64,000 bases of DNA, from positions 12,079,989-12,143,988 of the forward strand of contig NW_024881322.1 of NCBI RefSeq assembly GCF_018691265.1. Direction: 5' to 3'. Numbering within the stretch: the stretch's first letter is position 1; each line of letters starts with the position of its first letter. A model generated the notes under the pieces. That model did not search any database. It was given only the letters and a program-made list of their open reading frames with translations, and had not been told where the DNA came from. This DNA comes from Tyto alba (Eukaryota; Chordata; Aves; Strigiformes; Tytonidae). This document shows, piece by piece, positions 1 to 9,456 of the stretch. Position numbers and translations under genes: made by a program.

Positions 1-2667
1 CAATGGTAACATATCTGTATGGATGATGAGATATTCTGTAGTTACAACAATAAATAAGTATCCATGGTGAACATAACCTCAGGGCCTGGACAAACAAAAA
101 ATCTGTGGGATATCAAGACATGGATGAGGGAATCAGAAGTTATCAGGCACAAAAATCATCAGGTCCACTGTTAATATGGGTGCTCGTGAACTTCTCCGCT
201 GTGATGAATGCAAGATAATTGCATAAGTAAAGTGTGCAGAACGTATATGGTTATCAAGTACTACCTGAAATGTGATCTCTCCGTACCCTTCCGTAGCTTT
301 TCCAAATGTTTGTGCCATTGACTGAGACCATCAGAAGCATTGTAATGGAAGAACTGAAGAAAAAATCTTCCATGAGCTTGCCCATTTTGCTTTGGTATTA
401 TTTTTTTTTGTTGGTTTGCTTGATAACCTTCCTTTGATACATCCATAACTGCTTGAAATAGGAGACTATTAGTAGACTTTGAGGAACTATTAAGCAATGA
501 GCATGAGCTAATAATTTTAGCATGTGCAGCCAGTAATGGTTCTAGTGAATTCAGTTCATGTGACTCACCAGAAATCACCGTTAGGCTTCAGGTATGAAAT
601 TGCAGGGCCTTACTGGTGGCACCTTGTGCGTGTAGCAGATATTAAAAGGCACTGCTGGCTCTGTCTGCTTTGCCGTGTTACAGGAACGTAATGGCACTGT
701 GCCTGCTGCAGCAGGCTGCCTTCCTCCTCCCTGCTCTGCAGACTCATGTGCTGCCTCTTGCAGGGACTGGTGGTAGAAGCAGCAAAGAAGAGAAACTCCG
801 CGCTGAAGTAACTCATTCTCAGGGGTTGTTTCGCTGCATTCAGAGGGGCAGCTGTGCTAGACAGATCTGGGGTTTGTGTTTGAGAGTACCGGCGGTAGTT
901 TCTCACACTGGATTTGGCTTTAGTTTGGATGACAGACTTGTTCTGTTGTACAGGTTTCTGTCAGTCTTTGGTAGGTGACATGCGCCAGAATTTCCAGGAG
1001 GTGGTTCTCATTGCCTTAAATTGCACCCTTTAACACAGGAAGCATGATGACACCGATCAAAAGCCTCTCAATACAGAAATGATGAGGAACACGCACACCT
1101 CTGTGTGTGTGTGTATAGTCTAGTTTGTGTGGTGTGAGCATCTCTCTGTCACTGATGAAATGACGTGTCCGTGAACTTTATTTCTTTAAGCTGGTGTCTC
1201 TTGTTCCCACATAAAATGAAGTGCTCTTGTAAAACTTTCGTTTTTGTTCTTAATACTTTATTTTTTTTCTCTTCTTACTTGCATTGCAAGATGCAGGAAC
1301 AAACTAAGTAAACTTTTGTATGAAATTTAAACTTCTGAATTTCAAAAGGGGAGGCCACATCTCCTAATTCATTTTAATCACAAGGAATGGTGTTTTTAAG
1401 TTTCTATAAATGTGATAGATGGTAATGCAGCAGAAAAAAATGGAATAATATTACAGTACTGTTCACTCTATAAATGTGTTTTGACTACAGTAGATGATTT
1501 GGTTTTTTTTTTGGCTAACTTTTGCCATCCTATAGTTGTTTGTTTCTAGGGGTGCTGGGGAGAAAAGGGAATGTGAAAGGCAAAGCAGGAGAGATGAGTG
1601 TAGAATGTGAAAATTTAGTTACAGGTTAAAAAAGTTGCTTTGTATCAAAAACTCTTTAGAAACTTGCTTTATTTTTAAACATCCCTCAGTAGTTATACAA
1701 ATATAAAGACTTCTCAAGAGAAAATGTACAATGAGTAAGCATTTTCTTCCACTGCTGTGTAAAAGAATAACCCATGACTAACTTTTCCACAGGAAAACAA
1801 GTAAAATCTGAGTAGATCTGGACTTGAAAAATTTTGTAGCAACACGGTAGAGCGGTGAGATGACAGGCCCACCCTACGCTTTTAACACCTTGCCTGCCCA
1901 CAGCCTGCAGGCAGGCAGAGCCAGAGATGGCCAAAAACTCAAGATGGTCCCTGTAGTGAGACAACTGGGGCACAGATGGAATGAGGTTTTCTTTCCCACG
2001 TGTGTTACCTAGCTTGAAAAACATAAACAGTTCCCTCCTCCTTAATACTTTCTTTTAACACTGTCTGCTAGCTAGTCACTTGGCCACGTCAAGACAGCTA
2101 CAACTGTGCTTTTTGGAGCAGTCAGGAGGCTGTGTTTTCGGAATGGAAGATGCTGTCATCTTCATAAAACCTTGTTGGGTGAAACATTATGACACGTCTC
2201 AAGTGTAAAAGTTCGTGAAAATACTCTATTGGTTTGATCACAGGATTTTTCTCAAGCTTGGGCTGAGAATCCCTCAAGTTGGGCCACAGTTTGCTGTTTT
2301 CCCTTCTTGCTTTTCACACAGCAATGCTAACCACATGTTGGGTCATATTATCAAATGAATAGCCAGCAGGCTTGAAGGAAGTGTTTATGCACCTCTCCAG
2401 CACTTGTGAGGCCATATATGTAGCAATGTGTCCAAGTTTGGGCTCCTTAGTACCAGAAAACTATTGACAAACGAGCGAGTCCAGCGACCGCAATGATCGG
2501 GGCAGGGGAGTGTGGGACATGAGAAGAGGCTCTGAGAGATGGATTTGCACAGCTGGAAAAGCAGAAAGCTCAAGTGGGATCTGACAGCTGATTTCAATTA
2601 CATAATGAGAAGTAACAGAGAAGACAGAGCCAGGCTTACCTTAGAGCCACACAGTGACCACGTGAGA
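1..2667. other. non-coding sequence, no gene seen
   Basis: No exon, RNA gene or mobile element is recognised here. Open frames of about 60-110 codons occur on both strands, for example 261-578 on the minus strand, but they overlap each other in different frames, match no family I know and lack convincing splice sites. A short TG run lies near 1097-1112. Unrecognised ancient repeats may be present. Confidence 0.6.
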
Positions 2668-2953
2668 GGGAATGGATAGAAGCTGCAACATGGGCAATCC
2701 CAGTTAGGTTGTAAGAAACTCTTTCACCATGAGGGCAGTCAAACATTAGAACCAGGGCCTACGGAAGTTGTGGTATCTCCATCCCTGCAGGTATTCAAAA
2801 CTCATTTGGGCAAGTCCATGACCAACTTTATTGAAATATGAAGTTGGATCTAACAGCAAAGTTGGTCCAACTTTGGGCAAGGTGAAAGGGGATACTGAAA
2901 CTGCTTAACCAAATGACTTCCAGAAGGTCCCTTCCAACCTCAGTTAATTCATG
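2668..2953 (+). mobile_element. CR1 LINE fragment, old 3' end
   Basis: This reads as the last ~290 bases of a CR1 non-LTR retrotransposon. Typical phrases appear in order: a stretch resembling the 'ttcttcacc atgag' block, 'gttgtggtatctccatccctg', 'ggtattcaaaactc', and a tail with 'gaaggtcccttccaacctca' just before the 3' end. The copy is 5'-truncated, as most CR1 copies are, and strongly diverged, so it belongs to an old subfamily. The octamer repeats that normally finish CR1 are no longer visible. The assignment rests on recognition by eye of CR1 3' phrases. Confidence 0.75.
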
Positions 2954-3271
2954 CCTCTTCCACATGCATGTCATTGCCAGCTATCATTATTGAAAACTAA
3001 CAAACCCACAGTCTTTCACCTTGACTTGCTTCTGGAATCTAGGAGAACCAGCCTGAGTCTGACATTTCTGGTGTTGGTTGCAGACAATGATGTGGCAAGT
3101 GTGTCCGAAGTAGATGTGATTGTAACAGGGCTGTTGTAGCACCACCTTGTCTGGAAGCAGCAAGAGCAGCATCTGTGTTGCTTCAGTCTCTTATATCCTG
3201 CTCTGGGCAAGTCCCAATACTATGGTGTCCTGGTATACTGGAGCAATAGTGAACCTACACTGATATGAAGC

Positions 3272-3308
3272 TGTGGGTTGTGTTGGTTTTTTTGTTTTGT
3301 TTTTTTTT
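3272..3308. repeat. T/G-rich simple repeat
   Basis: A short GGTT/TTTTG-rich tract ends in nine T residues. It belongs to a set of similar A/C- or T/G-rich tracts scattered across the window. Confidence 0.7.
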
Positions 3309-4281
3309 CCTGTGCTAAAGCTACTGTGAGGAAACTCCAGGTCATAGCACTCAGAATAGCTGTGTTGTCTTGAAGAACGAATATTTTTCTTTATCCCCTT
3401 ATTTTCCAGATCAGCTGGCTGAATCACAGTGGTCTCTGGTCAGGGTTGCATTTGAGAACTAGAGAAACAGTGAACATTGAGGTTGAGCCCTTTAGCCCTT
3501 TATTTACTTATATTCTCCCCATTTCTGAAGTCGTTAATACCTGGGCTGAAATTAAATGTGAGTACTTGCATGGCAGAAGGCGGTTATTTTACTCAGGTTT
3601 TGTGGAGGAGGAAAGGAAGAGGTTCTGAATAGGGATTAAAATATTACTCAGAATGGCCTTTGCAGTAGAAGGGATTGGATGCTTTGGTCATTTCAAGCTA
3701 CGGTAATCACCTTAGCAGGCACCACGGTAGAGTATGAGGTGAAGTTACTCCTCTGTAAAATACTTCTGTTTTGTTCACTGTGCATATATGAATAAAGAAT
3801 ATAAAACTGTTCTTAAAACTTTTGTTTGGGGGGTTACAAGGGAGGATCTGATATGTAATAACCAAATAGAACAGTCTCTCTGGGGACCATTTGCACTAAT
3901 GAACCATCTGCTACCCTTTCCTTTATGAAGCATCATGGACAGCATCATGCTCTTTCTGTTGTGTAGCAGTAATGGGATATTCAGGTTTCTAACAGGAGCA
4001 CATTTGACACATTGCTGGTTGTTAATCCTCCCTCCCCAGTGACTGCCTCTTGTCTCAGGTAAGCTGGTCCTGTTGGTCATTATAGATGTGACCAGAGATG
4101 GAAATAGCCAAGAGGTCTCATGTCTCCTTGGCAGTGTGGCGAGCGCTGTACAGTGACGTGATTCATTCACAGAGGAGGTGAGCGTGTAGTTGTGAATGCT
4201 CTGTTTACATGACATTGCAGCACCCAATCATGTATGGCAGGTTGCTGCTCCTTGTATTGCCTTAAGCATCTAATTTTCTTT

Positions 4282-4344
4282 AAAAAAAAAAAACAACTCT
4301 AAAACAACACCGCCACCATGAACAAAAAAAAAAAAAAAAAAAAA
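4282..4344. repeat. A-rich simple repeat with 21-A run
   Basis: Twelve A residues, a short AAC-rich spacer, then a 21-A run at 4324-4344. It could be a degraded retroposon tail, but no element body is recognisable upstream. Confidence 0.75.
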
Positions 4345-5371
4345 TCATTCTTTACTGATTCTTACAAGGTCTGAGGCATCTGATCATCATCTCAACAGAG
4401 AAGTGTGTACTATGCTCAGAGGATTTTTCTAATTAATTTGCGTATCTGCAGCTGTGCTGTGCTGTCTTCAAACAGTTTCCCTCTCTGAGCAGGTGAAACA
4501 GAAATGAAGGATTCTCTTACACCCATTTAAACAGCAGGGAAATTAATTCTTATTTCTGTGCAGTTACTTTGGCTTTACACTGTACTACCAAGAAGGGAAT
4601 CAGTCCTAATCTCACAGTAGCACAGTCACACAGGGAGATTATTGGTTGTGGCGGGGAAAGCTTCTTTGTTTACACACACTGCGTTGAGGTTTAAACCGTG
4701 TAGCCCTCCCGTGCTTTGGTTTTGTTGGCAGCAAGAAATGCTTAGGTATCAAGGGAGGCTGTGGCAGGGGAAAAAGGGCCAAAACTTGCGTGTCTTCTCC
4801 ACACGTTGGTTTATATGAGTAGAGGTTGTGCCTCCTGGTAGTACCAACTTCAGCTTTTTTTGGTTTAGGAAAAGATTAGTTGGGAACAATATAGCTTCAC
4901 ACAAAATTTCTGTCTGAAGTGCACAAGAATGACAGACCCAGACTTTTAATAAACAGCAAAATGTTTCTCTCTTGAAAAATGTCTTCTGCTTAATTACATG
5001 ATTCTTCAGTCTACTGACACTACTTTTTCTTGAGGCTCTCCCTCATCCAATTTCAGCAGTCAGAATGTCTTTTCCAGAATGCTGTTGTTTTATGGTGTGT
5101 TGGGTCTTGTGAATGGAGTGGTCTTTAGCCTTTTAAAGAAAAAGCCAAGCCAATTACTTAATTCCTCCCTTGTCCCAGCTCATGAATCCTCACAGCATGG
5201 CTTTTGTTTAGAAGCAGCTTGCACGCTGGCTAATAACTGGTAGAGATCTCTGATCAGCTTGTCACTCGTGTCTCAGATGCATGTCATTTCAAGGGGTAGC
5301 ATCACATGAATGATTTAAATTACCTTTTTGATGTTTTTCTCCTCCCACCCCCATTCATTCACTGTAATTAG

Positions 5372-5376
5372 CTCCT
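5372..5376 (+). repeat. probable provirus target-site duplication, left copy
   Basis: CTCCT immediately precedes the TGTC start of the 5' LTR. GTCCT follows the 3' LTR at 10019-10023, so the two agree at four of five bases. A 5-bp duplication is typical of ERVL-type and gamma-type integration. Caveat: the bases after the 5' LTR (5960-5964) are also GTCCT, so the right copy could instead be leader-derived. Confidence 0.45.
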
Positions 5377-5643
5377 TGTCCTGATTTTGGCTAGTATAGA
5401 GTTAATTTTCATTCTTAGTAGCTAGAACAGTGCTGTGTGTTGGATTCAGTATGGGATTTGGTATGAGAAGAATGTTGATAATACACTGATGTTTTCAGTT
5501 GTTGCTGAGAGATCAAGGACTCTCCAACTCCCCATGTCCTGCCCATGTGCAGGTGTGCAAGAAGCCAGGAGGGAACAGAGTCAGAGCACAGGACCCAAAC
5601 TGGCCAATGGAATATTCCATATCATGTAACATCATGCTCAGTG

Positions 5644-5649
5644 TATAAA
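5644..5649 (+). promoter_or_regulatory. LTR TATA box
   Basis: TATAAA lies 184 bases upstream of the poly(A) signal inside the 5' LTR, where a retroviral U3 promoter is expected. The matching place in the 3' LTR reads TATAGG, so that copy has lost the box. Confidence 0.65.
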
Positions 5650-5827
5650 GGAGGGATGGCCAGTAAGTGAGGGTGAATCTCTCGCTTCTGGGATTGCAGT
5701 TGTGGGATCTTGGTGTTTCAGGATCACTGGCTGTGAACGGGGCTGGGTGTTGGTTGGCAGGTGGTGACCAATCGCATTGTGCATTCCCTGCTTGTACTTT
5801 CTATTGTTGTTTTATTTTATTACAGTT

Positions 5828-5833
5828 ATTAAA
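5828..5833 (+). terminator. LTR polyadenylation signal (ATTAAA)
   Basis: ATTAAA is a common poly(A) signal variant and lies in the R part of the 5' LTR. The plus-strand solo LTR keeps ATTAAA at the same place, and the minus-strand LTR also has it (TTTAAT at 21524-21529 on the plus strand). The 3' LTR of this provirus reads ATGAAA there. Confidence 0.55.
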
Positions 5834-5967
5834 CTGTTTTAATCTCAACCAATGAGTCTCCCTTCACCCCTTCAATTCCCTCCCCTATCCCTTGGGCAGG
5901 GGGAGGGTGGGTGAGCGGCTGCATGGTGTTTGGCTGCTGACCGGGTTTAAACCATGACAGTCCTTTT

Positions 5968-5985
5968 CGGCACCCAATGTGGGGC
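5968..5985 (+). other. retroviral primer-binding site, tRNA-Lys type
   Basis: CGGCACCCAATGTGGGGC begins nine bases after the LTR end. It agrees at 15 of 18 positions with the primer site complementary to the 3' end of tRNA-Lys(1,2), as I know it from retroviruses. The three differences are at positions 1, 5 and 11, and two of them look like CpG decay. This fixes the strand and the 5' end of the internal region. Confidence 0.75.
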
Positions 5986-6078
5986 TCAAAGGGTTGAGAT
6001 AACGACAGATCTGATCCATACGTTATAACAAATTTGTTATAAGCATTCATTATATTGGCTTACTAGTTGTTTGTCATA
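5986..6078 (+). other. provirus leader
   Basis: A short untranslated leader between the primer site and the first ATG of the hydrophobic frame. No splice donor of good strength is visible in it. Confidence 0.5.
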
Positions 6079-6561
6079 ATGTTGATTGATTTGCTTCTAG
6101 AATCGTGGCTTTCATTCTTACAGTTGTGCTGTGCATCACCCTGCTTGCTGTATACAGTCCCCACGCTGCTGCTTATCACTTGTGGGAGTTGGGTTAAGAT
6201 TTTTGCTTTGCTGTGCTATGTAATGCTGATTTATGGCACAATAAAGTTGTCAGTCCTGAGACTAGTCCAGTATTTGTACTTAGCATGGTTGTCACTTCTG
6301 TACTTTGGGGGTTATCTAGTGGAAAGGGTTAATAATAACACCCTTTACCTTTTATTCTCAGAGCACCAACCCATGGGGAAGACACCTTCCTTCCTCTTCT
6401 CTTCCAGGCCATTTCAAATTGGGTTTCAGAATTTTGAGAATGTTGAATATCCTTGGAATGTTAACACTAACATGGTCATCTTACTGCTAAGAGCCTGCAT
6501 GTTCCTGAATGCGGTTCAGGTTTTGTTCAGGGTTAAACAACTACTTAAGAGTATCACCTAG
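6079..6561 (+). CDS. open hydrophobic frame between primer site and gag
   Basis: From the first ATG at 6079 the frame is open for 160 codons, ending at TAG 6559-6561. The product is strikingly hydrophobic. Leucine-rich segments near residues 11-36, 40-56, 61-80 and 132-150 could span membranes, separated by a polar stretch (about 82-130) containing an N-N-N-T glycosylation-type site. It matches no gag, matrix or accessory family I recognise. By contrast the gag frame that follows has several stops within a similar length. The frame is the same one that encodes gag from 6562 on, so this may be an N-terminal extension of Gag cut off by one stop, or a separate upstream gene. There is no evidence that it is expressed. 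T-rich composition could also inflate hydrophobicity, so coding status is uncertain. Confidence 0.4.
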   Translation: MLIDLLLESWLSFLQLCCASPCLLYTVPTLLLITCGSWVKIFALLCYVMLIYGTIKLSVLRLVQYLYLAWLSLLYFGGYLVERVNNNTLYLLFSEHQPMGKTPSFLFSSRPFQIGFQNFENVEYPWNVNTNMVILLLRACMFLNAVQVLFRVKQLLKSIT

Positions 6562-7585
6562 AGATCTACCCCAAGGTTGGAGAGTTATGAATGGCAAGGG
6601 GTGTGGGATAGCATGGGCAAGTACCTGCAACAATGGGCACCTCCAGTATTTTGGAGCTTCACCCCTGAACAGGTGAAGAATCCTGAAAAGCTAGTAAAAT
6701 ATTTGGAAAAAGCATGCTGTCACCCTGGCAATTCCAGAGAGATGCAAATCACTGCAGTGTGCTGGGGCCTGGCCCATGCCTACTGAGCCCTGTTCAACAC
6801 TTTTCAGTACCCTCAAGGGGAAGAGAAGGTCTCTGGATCTGATAACAAAATGGCAGGCACTGCGGGCAACAAGCACTGCAGCTGAACCAGAGAACCAACT
6901 CGTGACGGTGTCAGTCGCTCTTAGAAGAAATACACAAAAAAATCACCTCACATTGGAAAGGGTGACAATGAACCAGGGTCATTGCAGGAACAGGAGGAAG
7001 AGGCAGAAGCAGTGGTAATTACTCAATCCCTCTACCTGAGCGAGCTGTGAGACGTGTGAAAGGATTTCAGCTGCCATCCAGGTGAGCACCTACCTGGCTG
7101 CTCTGATGCTGGGGCAGTGGCGCCAGTAGTGTAGAATTAGAGGGTAGGGAGCCCAGGCAGCTGGGATCCCTGTCTAGGGAAGGGGGCATTGGCAAGGCAA
7201 TTGGAAGAGGAACACAAAACCTCAGCCTCTGGAGGTGGCTTTTGTCAGGTGTGAGGGAAATGTATCCCTTCAAGGAAGATGTTCTATGTCATCCAAATAA
7301 GTGGACCACTATGAAGAGAGGTATCCAATACTTGAGGGAGTTAGCCACGTGGGAGATGGTTTACTATGACCCAGACTGCACGGCTACCCACAGACCCAGA
7401 TGAAGTTCAGTGCACCCAGCCTGTGTGATGGAAGTTTGTACGAAGCACACCATAGTTGTGTGCCAAGGCGTTAGCAGTAATGGACTGGAGAGACAAAGAG
7501 GGACCAACAGTGGATGAATTGGCTTGCCATTTCCATCAAAATGAAGAAAGTCTCTCTTCCTCCTATCCTGAGAATTTCAGTGATT
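6562..7585 (+). pseudogene. gag: gag remnant of the provirus
   Basis: Gag-like sequence with many breaks. The first part (6577-6783) is open and reads as a polar, W-rich segment that includes 'PEQVKNPEKLVKYLEK'. It continues in the same frame past TGA 6784-6786, with further stops near 6884, 6923 and 7046, and then in other frames. The last recognisable block, around 7456-7570, includes 'GPTVDELACHF' and should be close to the end of the capsid-like region. No CCHC zinc knuckle is seen. Assignment to gag rests on position after the primer site and on resemblance to bird ERV gag segments I have seen; no single motif proves it. Confidence 0.65.
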
Positions 7586-7595
7586 CAAAGAGGAT

Positions 7596-7847
7596 ATGTC
7601 CTACTCCCCACCTGCATGGGCTAGGTTCTCAGCTATTGGGAGCAAAATATTTCCCTACTCAAGAGCAACTGTATACACCACGGGGATACCTATGGTATTG
7701 CCTGTGTGTCCATGGAGAAGTGAATCAAGTCAGTTTGCAGAGGTGAAAGCCGTCCAGCTGGCCTTAGATATTGCTGAGCGAGAAAGTTGGCCGGTGCTCT
7801 GTCTATACACCGACTCATGGATGGTGGCAAATGCCCAGTGGGGGTGA
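7596..7847 (+). pseudogene. pol: pol fragment: RNase H
   Basis: An 83-codon open frame holds the core of a retroviral RNase H. 'FAEVKAVQLALDIAE' carries the catalytic Glu (codon 7740-7742), and 'CLYTDSW' carries a catalytic Asp (7812-7814). The frame stops at TGA 7845-7847 and the sequence then continues in another frame. Protease and the polymerase part of reverse transcriptase, which should precede it, are missing: gag-like sequence is followed almost at once by RNase H, pointing to an internal deletion near 7590. Confidence 0.75.
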
Positions 7848-7929
7848 TTACAGCAACGGAAACAGTGGCTGGCAGCACAGAGGCAAACCCATCTGCGCTG
7901 CTGACATATGGCAAGGTACTGCTGCTCAG

Positions 7930-8940
7930 GTAGAGAACTTAGTTGTGAAAGTATGTCATGTGGATGCTCATGTACCCAAGAGTCGGGCCACGGAAGAACA
8001 TCAAAACAACCAATGAGTGGATCAAGCTAAGATTAATGTGGTTCAAGTGGATCTGGATTTGCAACATAAGAGTGAAAAATTTATGGCTTGCTGGCCCTGT
8101 GACTCCTCAGACCATTGAGGGGATGCAACACAGATAGGCTCATGACCCAGGGGTGGATTTAACCATGAACACTATAAAACAGGTTATCCATGATTGTGAG
8201 ACTTGTGCTGCAATCAAGCAAGCCAAACGGTTAAAACCTCTTTGATATGGAGGGCGATGGTTAAAATATAAATATGAGGAGGCCAGGCAGATTGTTTATA
8301 TCATGCTTTCACAGACCTGGCATTGTAAATGCTATGTACTCACAATGGTGGAAGCAGCCACCAGATAGTTGGAAACGTATCCTGTGCTGCATACCACTGC
8401 CTGGAACACTATCCTGGGCCTTGAAACACAAGTTCTGTAGTAGCATGGCACCCTGGAAGGAATTGAATCAGGTAATGGGACTCACTTCAGAAATAATCTC
8501 ATAGACACCTGGGCTGAAGAATGTGGCATCGAGCGGGTATATCACATCCCCTATCATGCCCCAGCCTCTGGAAAAATTGAGCAGTACAATGGGTTGCTAA
8601 AAACTATGTTGAGAGCAACGCATCGTGGAACTTTCAAACATTGGGACATGCATTTAGCAAAAGCCACCTGGTTAGTCAATACTAGAGGATCTGCTAACCA
8701 GGCTGGCCCTGCCCAGTCAAACCTTCTATGTACTGTAGATGGAGATAAAGTCCTGGTAGTGCACATTAAAAAACACACTAGGGAAGACAGTCTTGGTTAT
8801 TCCTGCCTCGGGTAAAGGTAAACTCGTGCATGGGATTACTTTTGCCCAGGGATGCAGGTGCACTTGGTGGGTTGTGCAGAAGGATGGGGAAGTCTGATGT
8901 GTGACTCAAAGGGATTTAATTTTAGGTGAAAATAGCTGAT
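7930..8940 (+). pseudogene. pol: pol fragment: integrase
   Basis: A broken integrase. Part of the zinc-binding domain is visible as a C-x-x-C pair ('CETC', about 8194-8205). The catalytic core follows. One frame is open from 8444 to the TAA at 8813-8815 and contains 'HIPYHAPASGKIEQYNG', with the catalytic Glu at 8579-8581. Thirty-five residues separate it from the place of the second catalytic Asp, the classic D,D35E spacing, but that codon (8471-8473) reads Gly. The place of the first Asp (8294-8296) reads Val. The enzyme is therefore dead even apart from its frameshifts. A C-terminal piece runs on in another frame to about 8940. Confidence 0.85.
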
Positions 8941-8942
8941 AA

Positions 8943-9440
8943 ACTGTATGATGTTAATTGACAGATAACCCTGTGATTGCATATCGGCATTGCTATGGTT
9001 GATGCATATTACACTAGTGACATCACATTAATAAAAAAAATGAACTTTGATAGTCAGGACTGATTTCATCAATTGATGCCCAGCAACTTCCTTCAGATTG
9101 ACACCTTCAGGCTGCAGAATCTGAGCATGGACCATGCCAGTTACATCAGCCATCAGGTCCTATTGTAGCAGAGACTACATGCCATCCTCCTGCCGTGTCC
9201 AAGGTCACCCACTTCACCAGTGGAGCCAACTCTGCCTCATCCCTCCTGCCTTGAAAGACTGTCATGACAGGTGGAACCTGAAGTTACGGACTAAATGAAC
9301 TCACTATACATTCTGGAGGAATGGCCCATAGGCTAAGGGAATGACATCTGTGTGTATGTGTCTAAGACCAGGGAAAGGGATGGTGATTAATTAAAATGTA
9401 TTGGGAAACATGGAACCTGAGCATAATGTAAATGGTATGG
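8943..9440 (+). other. provirus 3' internal region without env
   Basis: About 500 bases between integrase and the polypurine tract. No open frame of note, no signal peptide, no fusion-peptide-like or membrane-anchor region is seen, so there is no sign of an envelope gene. Confidence 0.6.
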
Positions 9441-9456
9441 AATAAGGGGTGGATAC
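9441..9456 (+). other. polypurine-tract-like segment
   Basis: AATAAGGGGTGGATAC directly precedes the TGTC start of the 3' LTR. It is purine-rich with two T and one C and is the likely plus-strand primer, diverged. Confidence 0.5.

Larger units (their letters stand above)
2954..5371. other. non-coding sequence before the provirus
   Basis: No host exon is recognised. A T/G-rich tract sits at 3272-3308 and an A-rich tract at 4282-4344. The longest open frame is 150 codons on the minus strand (3775-4227), with no recognisable motif. Just before the second poly-A run, 4312-4320 happens to spell a textbook Kozak context, but the frame it opens is a run of lysine codons in a homopolymer. Confidence 0.55.
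5377..5959 (+). repeat. 5' LTR of the provirus
   Basis: 583 bases beginning TGTCCTGA and ending CCATGACA, an imperfect inverted pair. It aligns along its whole length with 9457-10018. It holds a TATA box at 5644-5649 and an ATTAAA poly(A) signal at 5828-5833, giving a U3-R-U5 order. Compared with the 3' LTR it has two short extra segments, around 5636-5643 and 5733-5740. By-eye alignment gives roughly 85 differences in about 555 positions. Confidence 0.9.

Noticed and set aside
261..578. 105-codon minus-strand frame overlapping a second frame at 133-318
   Set aside because: Could be a fragment of a processed pseudogene, but I cannot name a parent gene and the two frames overlap.
3775..4227. 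150-codon open frame on the minus strand
   Set aside because: No motif recognised and no exon signals. Kept only as a note in case a search finds a retroposed gene.
4311..4320. Textbook Kozak sequence with ATG
   Set aside because: The frame is Met-Asn followed by lysines from a 21-A run, so it is coincidence.
8943..9440. Possible envelope gene between integrase and the 3' LTR
   Set aside because: Only about 500 bases, no open frame, and no surface or membrane-anchor features.
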